Shown here: positions 9,468-19,868 of the stretch, one piece after another
Numbering within the stretch: position 1 is the first letter of the stretch
Layout: the number at the start of each line of letters is the position of its first letter
Source of the DNA: Sophora flavescens
Taxonomy: Eukaryota; Streptophyta; Magnoliopsida; Fabales; Fabaceae
Reading direction: 5' to 3'
Length of the DNA stretch: 64,000 bases
NCBI GenBank assembly: GCA_030762895.1
Contig: CM061069.1
Span: forward strand, 26,283,404-26,347,403
Notes under the pieces: generated by a model
The model's database searches: none
What the model was told of the DNA's origin: nothing
Seen by the model: only the letters and a program-made list of their open reading frames with translations
Translations under genes and position numbers: made by a program

Positions 9468-11615
9468 GGCCCTCCCATAGACACTGGGATGCTCGAAGGA
9501 TACCCATCTTGTGTTACCGTCCAAGATTATAGGAACATGTTTTGAAGATCTTGCTCTTCTTTTAGGGATGGTAGGAAGATTTTTCCTTAGAGGGTCTGTC
9601 TCCCATTTAGGTATTACATGTCTCTTAACTCCATCAGTGAAAGGTATGAGAGGTGGAGTTTTGACAAGGTTAGGATAGATTTTTTTAGAGGGGAATTTGT
9701 TTAAGGGCAGGTGAGTGACTAAAGGTCCTATGTTATTGTGCATTTGTGATGGCATTTTTGTGATTACTTTGCAGTCAGGATGGGGTAAATGGAAGGGTTC
9801 AACAGGTGGGCCTACTTCTTCCTGATACTCAGGTAAGGGGTACCACCTGTCAGGAATGTTTTCAGGTGCAGGCTAGTGAGTGAGAAACAAAATTCTCCAT
9901 TTTCTTTTTACTTTGGCCCAATCCTCATATTTGCCATCATAAATAACAGAAATTGGGGTGAAGGGGAATAAGGATGTTAAAGGTTTTGGAAAGGGAGCAC
10001 CAAGGGAAATGCCATCATCTGGTTGATTGAACCAGGGATCATTGGCAGGGATAATTGGTTGAAATTGTGGTATGGATGAGGAGGCTAATTGTGAGTGAGC
10101 AGGTGAAGGTGTAAGCAAGTTTGTGGTTTGGTCAATTTATATTGGTTGGGGTGAAAGAGGTGTGGGAATGTATACATCATCAATCATGTTTTGGTTGAAC
10201 ACTTCATTTGGAGCAGAGACAGCAATATCATCAGATCCAACAGTACCAGGGAGAGAATCGCCTCTATTTTCTAAACTAGATACTAAGGCATATACTGCCA
10301 TTTGAACAGGATCACTAGCAGAGATGGTTACCTTAGAAGTCTTAGTTGTTCTGGCCTTTCTTGCAGATTGCCTTCTTACTTGAGTTGAGACAGGTACACC
10401 GGCGTCAGCAGCAATAACAGCAGCAGAAGTTTTCTGTTTCTTTAGGATGGTACTGATAGGAATTTTGTCCTCATCAGCTTCCTCGTCCTCATTGTGTGAG
10501 AAGATGACTCTTCTTTTCTTCTTAGCAGGAGCATCAATAGGTTCCCTAATAACAATGCCACCAGCTGGTCTCTTGGGGGCAGGTTTCCTTGTTGCAGTGG
10601 TCTTCTTTCTGATATCTTTCTTTGGCTCCACAGCCTCAGCACAGTTTTGTTCCACCATTTACTCTTTCATTTTCATAAGTTCCTCTATTTTAGCAATAGC
10701 AGTAGCAACATATGTGCTAAGATTCATGTTTGCAATGTTCATTTTACCAAAGTCTGCAGCTGACAATGGTTTTTCAATGAGAATTCTGGCTTGTTCCTCA
10801 AGAGTCCTTGCAGCAAGAAATTCATGGATTCCTTGAGCCTTGAATATCTTAGAAAGAAGATGACAATAGGGAAATACTGAGAGTATTTTCTTGTTCATCA
10901 CAGCATCTCTAAATCTTCCATACAGAATTCTTGGAAGATTGATCTTAGTTTTGGTGAGAAGATGGCAAAGGCAGAATTTGTGCAGGGAGGAGAGGTTGTC
11001 CTCGTATCCAACCTTATGAAGAACCACCTTATTAAGAAGCTAATGAAGGATGCGAACAATGTCCTTCATTTCAACAACTTTCCAAGAGTGAGTTCTGACT
11101 GTGTCTTCTCTCATTAAGCAGACTTCAATGGTCTTTGAGCCGCCTAAATCAGCTTCCCATGTTTCGGTAAGGGCTAGCCCTTCCTGGGCGCAGAAGATGG
11201 CATCAGCAATAGTCTTCTCAGAGACTACAATCTTTCTCAACACAGTAGAGAAGAAGTCAGTATCAGTCACTTGAACATTCCTCCAGAAATCCTTAATCAG
11301 GTTTGGAAAAACAGAGACTTTCTCTGTGAAGAGTCCTCCCCAACCAGCAGCATTAACATACTTGCTAATGTCCAAGTTATAGTCTTGCAACACTCCAAAG
11401 TTGAAATGACGCTCAATTGTCAAGTTAAGCTTGTCCACGTTGAAGAAGAAGCCATTTTTGGTGAACAGAGAGCTCAAGGTTTGAAAGCAGAGAGAGAGAT
11501 AGCTCGAGAGATCAGGGAAGTGTAAAGTTTTTCTCAGAGGGAAAAGATTACTTTTAAAAGGTTTTTTTGAATCCCAAAGGTTTACAATAAAAAAACTTTT
11601 GACATGACATGTCAT
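9468..11615 (-). pseudogene. Env-like ORF of the Sirevirus, N-terminal part
   Basis: A long minus-strand frame starts with ATG at 11615, after the pol stop at 11940. It stays in one frame through four premature stops: 11040 (TAG), 10659 (TAA), 10137 (TAA) and 9873 (TAG). The first 300 or so residues resemble the 'putative plant transposon protein' domain seen in third ORFs of such elements, including a block with IVVSEKTIADAI near 11215-11250. The middle (10137-10658) is rich in Lys, Arg, Ala and Pro with basic runs that could act as nuclear signals. The frame then runs into the Tekay insertion at GGCCC and resumes at 2122. The true start may lie downstream of 11615. Function is unknown. Confidence 0.65.
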
Positions 11616-11939
11616 TATGGATAAAACGACGTTGGTATCTTGGAACTATAAAAAGGTCTTGATGGGATTGATGGAAGCACTGACTCAGAAGAGATAATAA
11701 AGGATAAATTTGTCATTGAGACAAAACAAATGCATTTAAAAATATGCTTAGATGAAGGCAGATGTGGACTCGTCTGAAACTACACAATGAACGCAGTAAA
11801 CAATACCAGTAGACGCGACATATAGTAGACGTTCAACACAACATGCAATAGACGCACAACTTTTAATAGGTATTAAACGTGCATAAGTAATAGACGCCAG
11901 ATTATCAAAACAAATTTTTCTCAAGGCTAGACGCCTAAA

Positions 11940-13394
11940 TTAATCCACACATATCATGTTAAGATGCTTCCTAATAAAGACAAATCTGTCCTCTGCAAGA
12001 GGTTTAGTAAAGATATTTGCCCATTGATGGTCAGTATCTACAAATTGAATATCAAATACCCCTTTTCCCACATAATCCCTAATAAAATGATGTTTAATCT
12101 CTATGTGCTTAGCACTAGAATGCAAAATTGGATTCTTAGATAGATTTATTGCAGCTGTATTATCACACATAAGTGGAATACTACTTACAAACACATTGTA
12201 GTCCGCCAATTGATGTTTGATCCAAAGAAGTTGTGAGCAACAACTTGAAGTTGATATATACTCAGCTTCAGCAGTTGATAAGGCAATGGTACTTTGTCTT
12301 TTGCTTGACCATGAGACAAGATTAGCTCCAATGAAGTGACATCCTCCACTAGTGCTTTTTCTTTCAGCTCTATCTCCAGCATAGTCAGCATCACAGAAAC
12401 CAACTAATCTGTAATCTTCATTTTTCTTAAAGCACAAACCAAGATTAGTAGTACTTTTTAAACATCTAAAGATTCTCTTAACTACTGATAAGTGAAATTA
12501 TCTAGGATCAGATTGAAATCGAGCACACAAACATACACTGAACATAATATCAGGCCTAGACGCAGTAAGATATAAGAGAGATCATATCATACCTCTATAT
12601 ACCTTTCGGTCTACCTTTTTCTCTTTATCATCTTTGTTCAGTATGGAAGTGGGATGCATAGGAGTATTCATTGGCTTACAATCATCCATCTTAAACTTCT
12701 TCTGAAGCTCTGTTGTATACTTAGTTTGGTGGATAAACACCTCGTCCAAGGTTTGTTTTACTTGAAGTCCAAGGAAGAATTTGAGTTCTCCCATCATGCT
12801 CATTTCAAATTCTTTCTGCATTAAGTTAGAGAATTCTTTGCATAGAGACTCATTAGTACCACCAAAAATAATATCATCAACATATATTTGTACAACTATG
12901 AAATTAGACTTAATGGACTTTCTAAATAAGGTTGTGTCAACGTTTCCTCTATTGAATCCATTTTCCATAAGAAAGGAACTTAGTCTGTCATACCAAGCTC
13001 TAGGAGCTTGCTTAAGTCCGTACAAAGCTTTCTTAAGCTTATATACATGTTCAGGATGGGTTTCACACTTAAAACCCGGAGGTTTCATAACATAAACTTC
13101 TTCATTAATAAAGCCATTTAGAAAAGCACTTTTAACATCCATCTGAAAAAGCATAATACTATGATGTGCAGCAAATGAAAGTAGAATTCTAATAGCTTCT
13201 AATCTAACAACAGGTGCAAAAGTTTCAGTATAATCTATACCTTCTTCTTGAGAGAAACCTTGAGCAATAAGTCTTTCTTTGTTTCTTATTACCTTACCAT
13301 TTTCATCAAGTTTGTTTCTGTAAACCCACTTTGTTCCAATCACTGATTTGTCTTTGGGCAGGGGAACCAGAGTCCAAACTTCACTTCTTTCAAA
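11940..13394 (-). pseudogene. Copia reverse transcriptase and RNase H (Sirevirus-like)
   Basis: Read on the minus strand, RT begins near 13394 with the WVYRNKLDE region and the [12 protein letters not shown] block. The catalytic box YVDDIIFG is intact near 12859-12886. The domain runs to a stop at 12582 and continues in the same frame, with another stop near 12497, into RNase H (12437-11940). RNase H shows the DADYAGD and ADIFTKPL-like region; the latter reads ANIFTKPL near 12000. The frame is otherwise continuous from 14384 to 11940, so inactivation is by point stops, not indels. The natural pol stop is at 11940. Confidence 0.9.
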
Positions 13395-14560
13395 CTAATT
13401 GAGTTCTTCTTGCATAGCTAGAATCCAACCATCGTCCATCAGAGCCTCGTCTACCGTCTTTGGTTCCAACTCAGAGACTAGTGCAGAAATATCTTGTTCC
13501 CTGAAAGTTGATCTGGTTCTTAGCTTGTCATTGGGGTTTCCAATGATCTGATCTTGTGGATGATAATTCTTGAAGTGCCAAGATTTTTGAACTGTATCAT
13601 GCTGAGAAGTGGAAGTTTCTGGTTGTTGAGTGGGGTCATCTGCTTTATCATCAACTTTTATCTCTGGAGAGTCTCCTGGAATATTTAGATCAAGATCTGC
13701 AAAAGCTTCATCTTGCTCTGATAATTTCTTATCAGGCTGTTTGTCATCAAACTTGACATGAATACTTTCCTCTACTATCAGAGTCCTAGAATTATAAACT
13801 CTAAAGCCTTTAGATGTTTCAGAATATCCTAATAGTATTCCATTATCCGTTTTAGCATCAAACTTACCAAGTTGATCTTTAGTATTCACTATATAGCATT
13901 TACGACCAAAAGGGTGAAAATAAGATATATTGGGTTTTCGTCCTTTCCACAGTTCATAAGGAGTCTTATTCAGGATAGGTCTAATGTATATTCTGTTCTG
14001 AATGTAGCAGGCAGTATTAACAGCTTTAGCCCAGAAGTGTCTAGGGACAGAGTTGTCATTGAGCATAGTCCTAGCCATCTATTGAAGAGATCTGTTCTTT
14101 CTCTCTACCACACCATTTTGCCATGGTGTTCTAGGTATTGAGAAGTTGTGAAGGATACCATTTTCTTCATAGAACTTATGAAATAGCTCATTTTCAAACT
14201 CTCCCCCATGGTCACTTCGGATTGAAGTGATACACATGCCTTTTTCATTCTGTACACATTTGCAGAATACAGAAAAGACCTTAAAGGACTCATCCTTGTG
14301 AGTTAGGAACATAACCCATGTCCATTTAGTGTAGTCGTCTACTATGACAAGACCATATTTCTTACCACTGACAGAGGCAGTCATAGTGGTCTATCGGTAC
14401 TAACAACATTCTTAGATTCAAAAGAACCTTTGACTTGTTTTCCCTTTTGACATGCATCATAGAGAGCATCATATTTGAACTTAAGGTTTGGTAGTCCTCT
14501 CACGAGGTTATGCTTTTTTAGTTTTGAAATTAATTTCAAGCTTGCATGACCTAGCCTTTT
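13395..14560 (-). pseudogene. Copia integrase (Sirevirus-like)
   Basis: The catalytic core reads from 14384: the VDDYTKWTWV block carries the first catalytic aspartate, IRSDHGGEFEN near 14195-14230 the second, and the PWQNGVVERKNR block near 14105-14145 the glutamate. A stop at 14079 follows immediately, then the same frame goes on to 13395 through the ELW-GRKPNISYFHPFG region and an acidic linker. The GAG-pre-integrase zinc-type segment lies upstream near 14390-14560 in another frame, so there is a frameshift between 14390 and 14650. Stops and the shift make it inactive. Confidence 0.88.
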
Positions 14561-14650
14561 GTGCCAAATCCATCACCCATATTCAATGGACACCAGACAA
14601 GAGACACTTTGATTTGAAAGGTCCTCCAAGTCAATCTTATAGAGATTGTT

Positions 14651-14995
14651 TTACCTTTTAGCAGTGAATAAAAGTGATCCATCATCTTTCTTGACAGTGC
14701 ACATGTTCTTATCAAAAGAAACCGCATATCCACTGTCACATAATTGACTTATGCTCAGCAGACTGTGCTTCAAGTCATTTACTAAAAGAACATTATCAAT
14801 GGAGGGAAAATGATGTTTACCAATTTTACCTATACCAATGATTTTCCCTTTCTGATTTCCTCCAAATGTGACCCAGCCACGATCTTTGGGCTTAAGGTTT
14901 TGGAACATAAACCTTTCTCCCGTCATGTGACGTGAGCAGCCACTGTCCAAGTACCAAGACATCTGTTTTCTTCCTGTTGTTAAGAAAATCTGCAA
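14651..14995 (-). pseudogene. Copia protease (Sirevirus-like)
   Basis: The minus-strand frame contains WYLDSGCSRHMTG near 14915-14955, the active-site block of copia aspartic proteases. It continues with the FGGN-KGKI glycine-rich block and the LL-VNDLKHSLLSISQL segment that leads to the GAG-pre-integrase region. It overlaps the end of the upstream gag frame by about 100 bases in a different frame, so a frameshift separates gag from protease. Confidence 0.88.
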
Positions 14996-16732
14996 TAGGT
15001 ATTATCTTATCTTTAGGTACCCAAACTGACTTGGGTCCTTTCTTTTTAGTTGTCACTGGACAAGTATGCTTAGCATGTTTATTGTGTATGCATCTAGATG
15101 TAATATGCCCACCTTTTCCACACACTTTGCAAAAGGTGTTGGACGAGCTCAACTTAACTTTACCATATTTATCTGGAACTTTTGAAGTTCTATGCTGTGG
15201 ATGTGATTTTGACTTTTTGTGAGATGCTTCTTGCTTGTCTTCATCATAACCATGGCCAGATTTATCATGAGATGACTTAGAGTACCTTAAAATGAGACTA
15301 AGCTTATCTGAACCACCTACAAGCTTTGACAGAGAATCTATCAGATATGTTACATCTTGTTTCAGTTTTGTAGCTTCACAAGAAACATCGGGTTCACACT
15401 CCATTTTGTCAACTGAAATAACCTTCACTAATTTTAGTGTGTCATTTTCATCTTTAAGGTTTTGTTTCTCAGTGCAGACCCTATCATATTCTCTAGACAA
15501 TTTAGAAAATTTCTTTTTGAGACTCTTATGTTCTCGTGATAGTATAGACGACTCATGCAACAGTTCATCAAAAGCATTTTGAAGAGTGGACGGGTCAGAG
15601 TCCATTACCTCAAAATCAGTGTATTCACTTACTGATGCAGTGTCAGCCATGAGACAAATATTTGCCTCTTCCTCAGCTTCATTTTCTTCATCTGATGAAG
15701 ACAGATCAAGATCCTCCTATGTAGCCATTAAGCCTTTCTTCTTTTTGAAGAATTTCTTTTTATCCTTTAGCTCAGGGCAGTCATATTTGAAATGACTAGG
15801 TTTTTTGCATTCAAAGCACAAGGGTGGACCTTTTTCCTTGGATTCTGACTTCTCCTTGGAAATTTTTTTGTTGAATTGCTTCCTTCTGAAACCACCTTTC
15901 TTTCTCCACATATGTTGAATCTTCCTGGAGATGAAGGACAACTCATCCTCGTCTGATCCTTCATCATTGTCAGAAGATCCAGACTCATCTAATGACTCAG
16001 CAGCTTTGAGAACCTTTGATAAGCTTGCTTTCTTTGCCTTTAGAGCAATAGATTTTCCTTTTTTGGAATTTTCTTCTTCATTAAGTTCAAGTTCATGAAC
16101 CTTGAGAGATCCAAGAAGCTCTTCCAAAGAGAGAGTATTCAGGTTTTTGGCTTCCTGAATAGCAGTAACTTTGGGTCTCCATTGCTTGGATAGACTTCTC
16201 AAGATTTTTCTAGCATGATCTCTATTTTTATAGACTTTTCCAAGAGACCTAAGATTATTGGTGATGGTTTGGAATCTTCCAAACATTTGGTCTATTATTT
16301 CATGTTCACCCATCTTGAACAGCTCATAATGAGGAACCAGCGCATGCTGATCTTTGATTCCTTTACTTGAGAGGAACCCTCATGAGCTAGGGCAAGAGTA
16401 TCCCAGATTTCTTTGGCAGTATTGAAGCTGTGAACTTTGTCATGTTCAGATCTGGTTATAGCACACATGAGATAGTGTTTAGCCTTCAGATTCAGTTGAT
16501 GTTGGTTTTTCTGTTCTTGAGTCCATTGGGTTCTAGGAACAGCAGCTCCAGCTTCATCTCTTGGTTCTGTGTAGCCGGATTCAATCAGCTCCCAAATATC
16601 TACATTCTGCGCATCTAAGAAGGCCATCATTCTCTTCTTCCAGTAGTAATAATCTGTTCCATCAAAGAGAGGAGGTCTGTTGATAGCTTGTCCTTCTGCA
16701 TCCATGGTTGTTGGATCGTACTTCCTCAACAC
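14996..16732 (-). pseudogene. Gag of the Sirevirus-like copia element
   Basis: It begins near 16732 with the FDGTDYYYWKKRM block typical of copia gag. A frameshift near 16300-16340 moves reading to the frame that starts the UBN2-type second half (16313-15717). A CCHC zinc knuckle, CFECKKPSHFKYDC, is at about 15775-15815. A stop at 15717 (TAG) is followed in the same frame by an acidic and coiled-coil stretch (15650-15400) and a second knuckle-like CKVCGKGGH motif near 15100-15125. This long coiled-coil-bearing gag fits Sireviruses. The product is non-functional because of the shift and stop. Confidence 0.85.
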
Positions 16733-16760
16733 TTGTTAGATGCTCAACCCTTTTGAGGCT

Positions 16761-16774
16761 GAGCTCTGATACCA
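16761..16774 (-). other. Primer-binding site, initiator tRNA-Met
   Basis: On the minus strand TGGTATCAGAGCTC lies two bases inside the LTR end at 16777. It is the expected tRNA-Met primer site and fixes the element's orientation and 5' LTR border. Confidence 0.88.
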
Positions 16775-16776
16775 AC

Positions 16777-18142
16777 TGAAGTTGACACATGCAAACACAA
16801 GAAGGGGGGGTTGAATTATGTTTGTTAATAATTTTCTAAAAACAACCTCTAAAACTATTTTTGCACACAAGAAGGTTAAAACAGAAGCAAGCACCAAGAA
16901 ATAGATCTTTTAAAAGGAAAGCTTTAACAAAAGCAATATCAAAACCCCTCGGTCAGTAAAAACAAATAAAGTAGTAAGATTTTAGAGGTAGAAGAATCAC
17001 ACAATATGTTTTATCCTGGTTCACTCTCTTCCAACCAAGAGCTACGTCCAGTCCCTTCTACTTGAAGGTTTTTCTCCACTATTTTCCAAATAGATTACAA
17101 CCCAGTATTAAATACCCTCTCCAGGCTACAAGTATTTCTTTCTTACCAAGCCTCTTCAGGCTCTAACTCTAACAAAGAGATTTAACTTATGATCTTATTA
17201 ACTCACTGTGTGTGAGTATATGAAAGTTTAAGATCAAATGAATATTTTCACAATATTCAAACTAAAGAATGCAAACTCTTGCTTTTAAAGAAATAAGAGT
17301 ATGAGTGATTATCGATTGGCAAAAGTTGAGCTAGCAAAACTTGTGCAGGCAAGAGTAGTTCTTCAGTATCTGAGGTCTTCTATTTATAGTGACCTTCTTC
17401 TTCACTTGTATTTCTTCAACGGTAATTTTGAATAGTCCTGTTTAGAGATAGCATTGAATGCATAATATCCGTTGTGACTGATAGCTTGATCGTGGCAATG
17501 TTGAATAGTACTCTTGGTTATCAAGATATCATAAAATGGAGACTCACTGCTCTGAGTATTGTAGCTTGAGAACTTGTTGTTCCTCCTTTGTGTATAATCC
17601 AGCTTTTTCCAGTCCTAAAGTTGTCATTGTACAGATCGTTTTGTAGTTTCTCATTGTACGATTTTGCTTTTTGCATTTCTTTGACGGTACTATGTTTCTT
17701 TTACAATAAGGTAAAACATTAAAGCAGATAAAACAAATGTGAAGAACAAAAATTCTATTGAAATAAATATCAATCATTTGAAATAAATTCTAGATATTCA
17801 GATTGCATTTATTCATTCAAAGATGGAGCTCGTTTACTTAAAAACTATGTCTACTTAGTTATATGTGAGACTAAGTATGTTCATTATTTTATTTTGCTCG
17901 TCTGCTGACGTGGCATATCCTCCCGTCTATCAAGTATTTGGACTTGCTATACCTCAATGAGTTATCATAATCTCCGTCTGGTGATGTGGCAATTAGAGCT
18001 CGTCTACCTGATTACTTTATTTTTCAATTCATTCAATTTTACCAATTACTTTCGTCTGGTAACGTGGCAATCTAGACACATTTACTATCAAGTCTTTGGA
18101 CTTGTTGTATCTAAGAAGTTATTTTGATTTCCGTCTAGTAAG
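16777..18142 (-). repeat. 5' LTR of the Sirevirus-like element (truncated)
   Basis: The PBS-proximal end is at 16777. A minus-strand TATA box, TATAAATA, lies at 17381-17388. Bases 17913-18142 match the left LTR from base 1, and the match stops abruptly at about 18142, so about 265 bp of the U3 end are missing. Small minus-strand ORFs here are not genes. Confidence 0.82.
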
Positions 18143-18778
18143 AATTTTACCAATACATGGTTGTCAACAACAACACCGACCTCGTGTATTATATTACCAA
18201 TACACGTGAATCTCACCAACCCATTTTAACAACATCCTAATGCATTAACCTTCCACTAGAACGCAACACATATTATAGATCACCACACTTCTTTAAAATA
18301 CATCATCTAGGTTAGGCACCTCTAATTCATCATTATTCTCACACCCAAATCGATCATCTCTCGAGCAACAAATATATCTTTGCATAAAATCCACTAAGCA
18401 CAATATTAAATCCAGGCAGATCATGCATAACATAACCTTAAGAAATATTCAAATAGCACATTTATCATATAAAACAATTTAATCACAATCAATCCATAGT
18501 AAAAAACTCAAATCAGTTGCAAAGTCAGATTATGTCATGGCCTGACCGTGATAGCCATCACGGCCACAACAGAAAACAAATAAAATTTTCCCAAAACAAA
18601 ACCTGTCACGGCCTGGCCGTGATGGCCATCATGGCCGTGACAGACAATGAAGGCAGGAATTTAACAAATCAAAACCTGTCATGAACTGGCCATGACAGCC
18701 ATCATGGCCATGACATACATTAAACATCCTTCAAAACATAAATATTCAAACATCAAAAGCAATATATGGGTTGTTACA
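18143..18778 (-). repeat. LTR fragment, unknown family, with stem-loop repeats
   Basis: The right end, read on the minus strand, starts TGTAACAACCC, a typical Ty3/gypsy LTR start. Inside are three tandem units at 18536-18713 containing CACGGCCTGGCCGTGAT-type sequence, each of which folds (outer stems TGTCACGGCC/GGCCGTGACA and TGTCAT/ATGACA). No coding sequence or partner LTR is visible. The left end is cut at the Sirevirus LTR border. Confidence 0.55.
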
Positions 18779-18814
18779 CTATACTGTTAAAACGGCGTAA
18801 TTAAAAACAGGCTG

Positions 18815-19830
18815 TTACACTATATGGGTTGGGGTTGTTGTGGATAGATTGACTCAGTCTGCCCATTTTATCCCTATGAACATTGAATACTCTTTGGAAA
18901 AGTTGACCAGGTTGTACATCAAAGAGATAGTTAGGATTCATGGTGTACCCTCTATCATAGTGTCAGATAGAGATCCTAGATTTACCTCTAGGTTCTGGGA
19001 TAGCTTGCATAAGGCTTTAGGGACAAAGCTTAGGCTAAGTTTAGCTTACCACCCGTAGACCGATGGTCAGTCTGAGAGAACCATCCAGTCCTTAGAGGAC
19101 TTGTTGAGAGCTTGTGTGCTAGAGCAGTCTGGTAGTTGGGACACGTTTTTGCCCCTAATAGAGTTCACCTACAGCAATAGCTTCCATTCCAGTATTGGGA
19201 TGGGACCTTATGAGGCTCTTTATGGGAGGAGATGTAGGACACCCTTGTGTTGGAGTGAACCTGGTGACAGTGTGGTGCTAGGACCTGAGATAGTGCAAGA
19301 AACCACAGAGAAGGTGAGGATGATTCCAGAAAAGATGAAAGTGGCACAAAGTAGGCAAAAGAGCTACCATGACAAAAGGAGGAAGGCGCTCAAATTCCAA
19401 GAAGACGACCATGTATTCTTGAGAGTTACCCCGACAACTGGGGTTGGTAGAGTGATGAAAACAAAGAAACTTACTCCCAAATTCATCGACCCTTACCAAA
19501 TTCTTAAAAGAGTCGGTGAAGTTGCTTACCAAATAGCCTTGCCACCTTTCTTGCCCAAACTTCACAATGTCTTTCATGGGTCACAATTTAGAAAATACAT
19601 TCATGATCCGAGTCATGTGATAGTACCCGATACCATACAGTTAAAAGAGAACTTGACTTTTGAGGTACTACCTCTTCGAGTTGAGGATCGGAGGGTGAAG
19701 CAGATGAGGGGCAAAGAGATTCCTTTGATTAAAGTTGTTTGGAGCGGGGAGACTGAGGAGAGTGCTACTTGGGAGCTTGAAATCAAGATGATGGAGGCAT
19801 ACCCACACCTCTTCGTTCGAGGTACGTAGA
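18815..19830 (+). pseudogene. Integrase core and chromodomain-like end of a truncated Tekay element
   Basis: The reading starts inside the integrase core near [14 protein letters not shown] (18820-18865) and has no upstream pol. The second catalytic aspartate block [13 protein letters not shown] is near 18958-18999. A TAG at 19057 replaces a Gln codon in HP-TDGQ. After it, one open frame runs from 19060 to 19830 and includes the SERTIQSLED block, the integrase C-terminus with KSYHDKRRKAL, and a chromodomain-like tail (EESATWELEIKM). The 5' part of the element is lost. The best-preserved integrase C-terminus in the window is here. Confidence 0.87.
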
Positions 19831-19868
19831 AATTTCGAGGATGAAATGGTTTTTAACGAGGGTGGAAT

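Larger units (their letters stand above)
1..18142 (-). mobile_element. Sirevirus-like Ty1/copia retrotransposon, split by a nested Tekay element
   Basis: Read on the minus strand the order is LTR (16777-18142), tRNA-Met primer site, gag, protease, integrase, reverse transcriptase, RNase H, a long env-like ORF, polypurine tracts and the other LTR (507 down to 1). Protease-integrase-RT-RNase H order is diagnostic of Ty1/copia. A long third ORF after pol, coiled-coil-rich gag and several polypurine tracts fit the Sirevirus (SIRE1-like) group. The left LTR runs off the window and the right LTR is truncated near 18142, so the element's own target duplication cannot be seen. The Tekay element at 2128-9467 inserted later, inside the env-like ORF. 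All ORFs carry stops, so the element is defective. Confidence 0.85.

Noticed and set aside
10447..10836. Plus-strand open frame of 129 codons
   Set aside because: Antisense to the env-like ORF; hydrophobic composition is the mirror of Lys/Glu-rich codons.
18779..18814. Possible second LTR end (repeat of GTTACACTATA)
   Set aside because: The short duplication at 18773 and 18811 could be a junction scar, but it is too short to assign a target duplication or LTR end.
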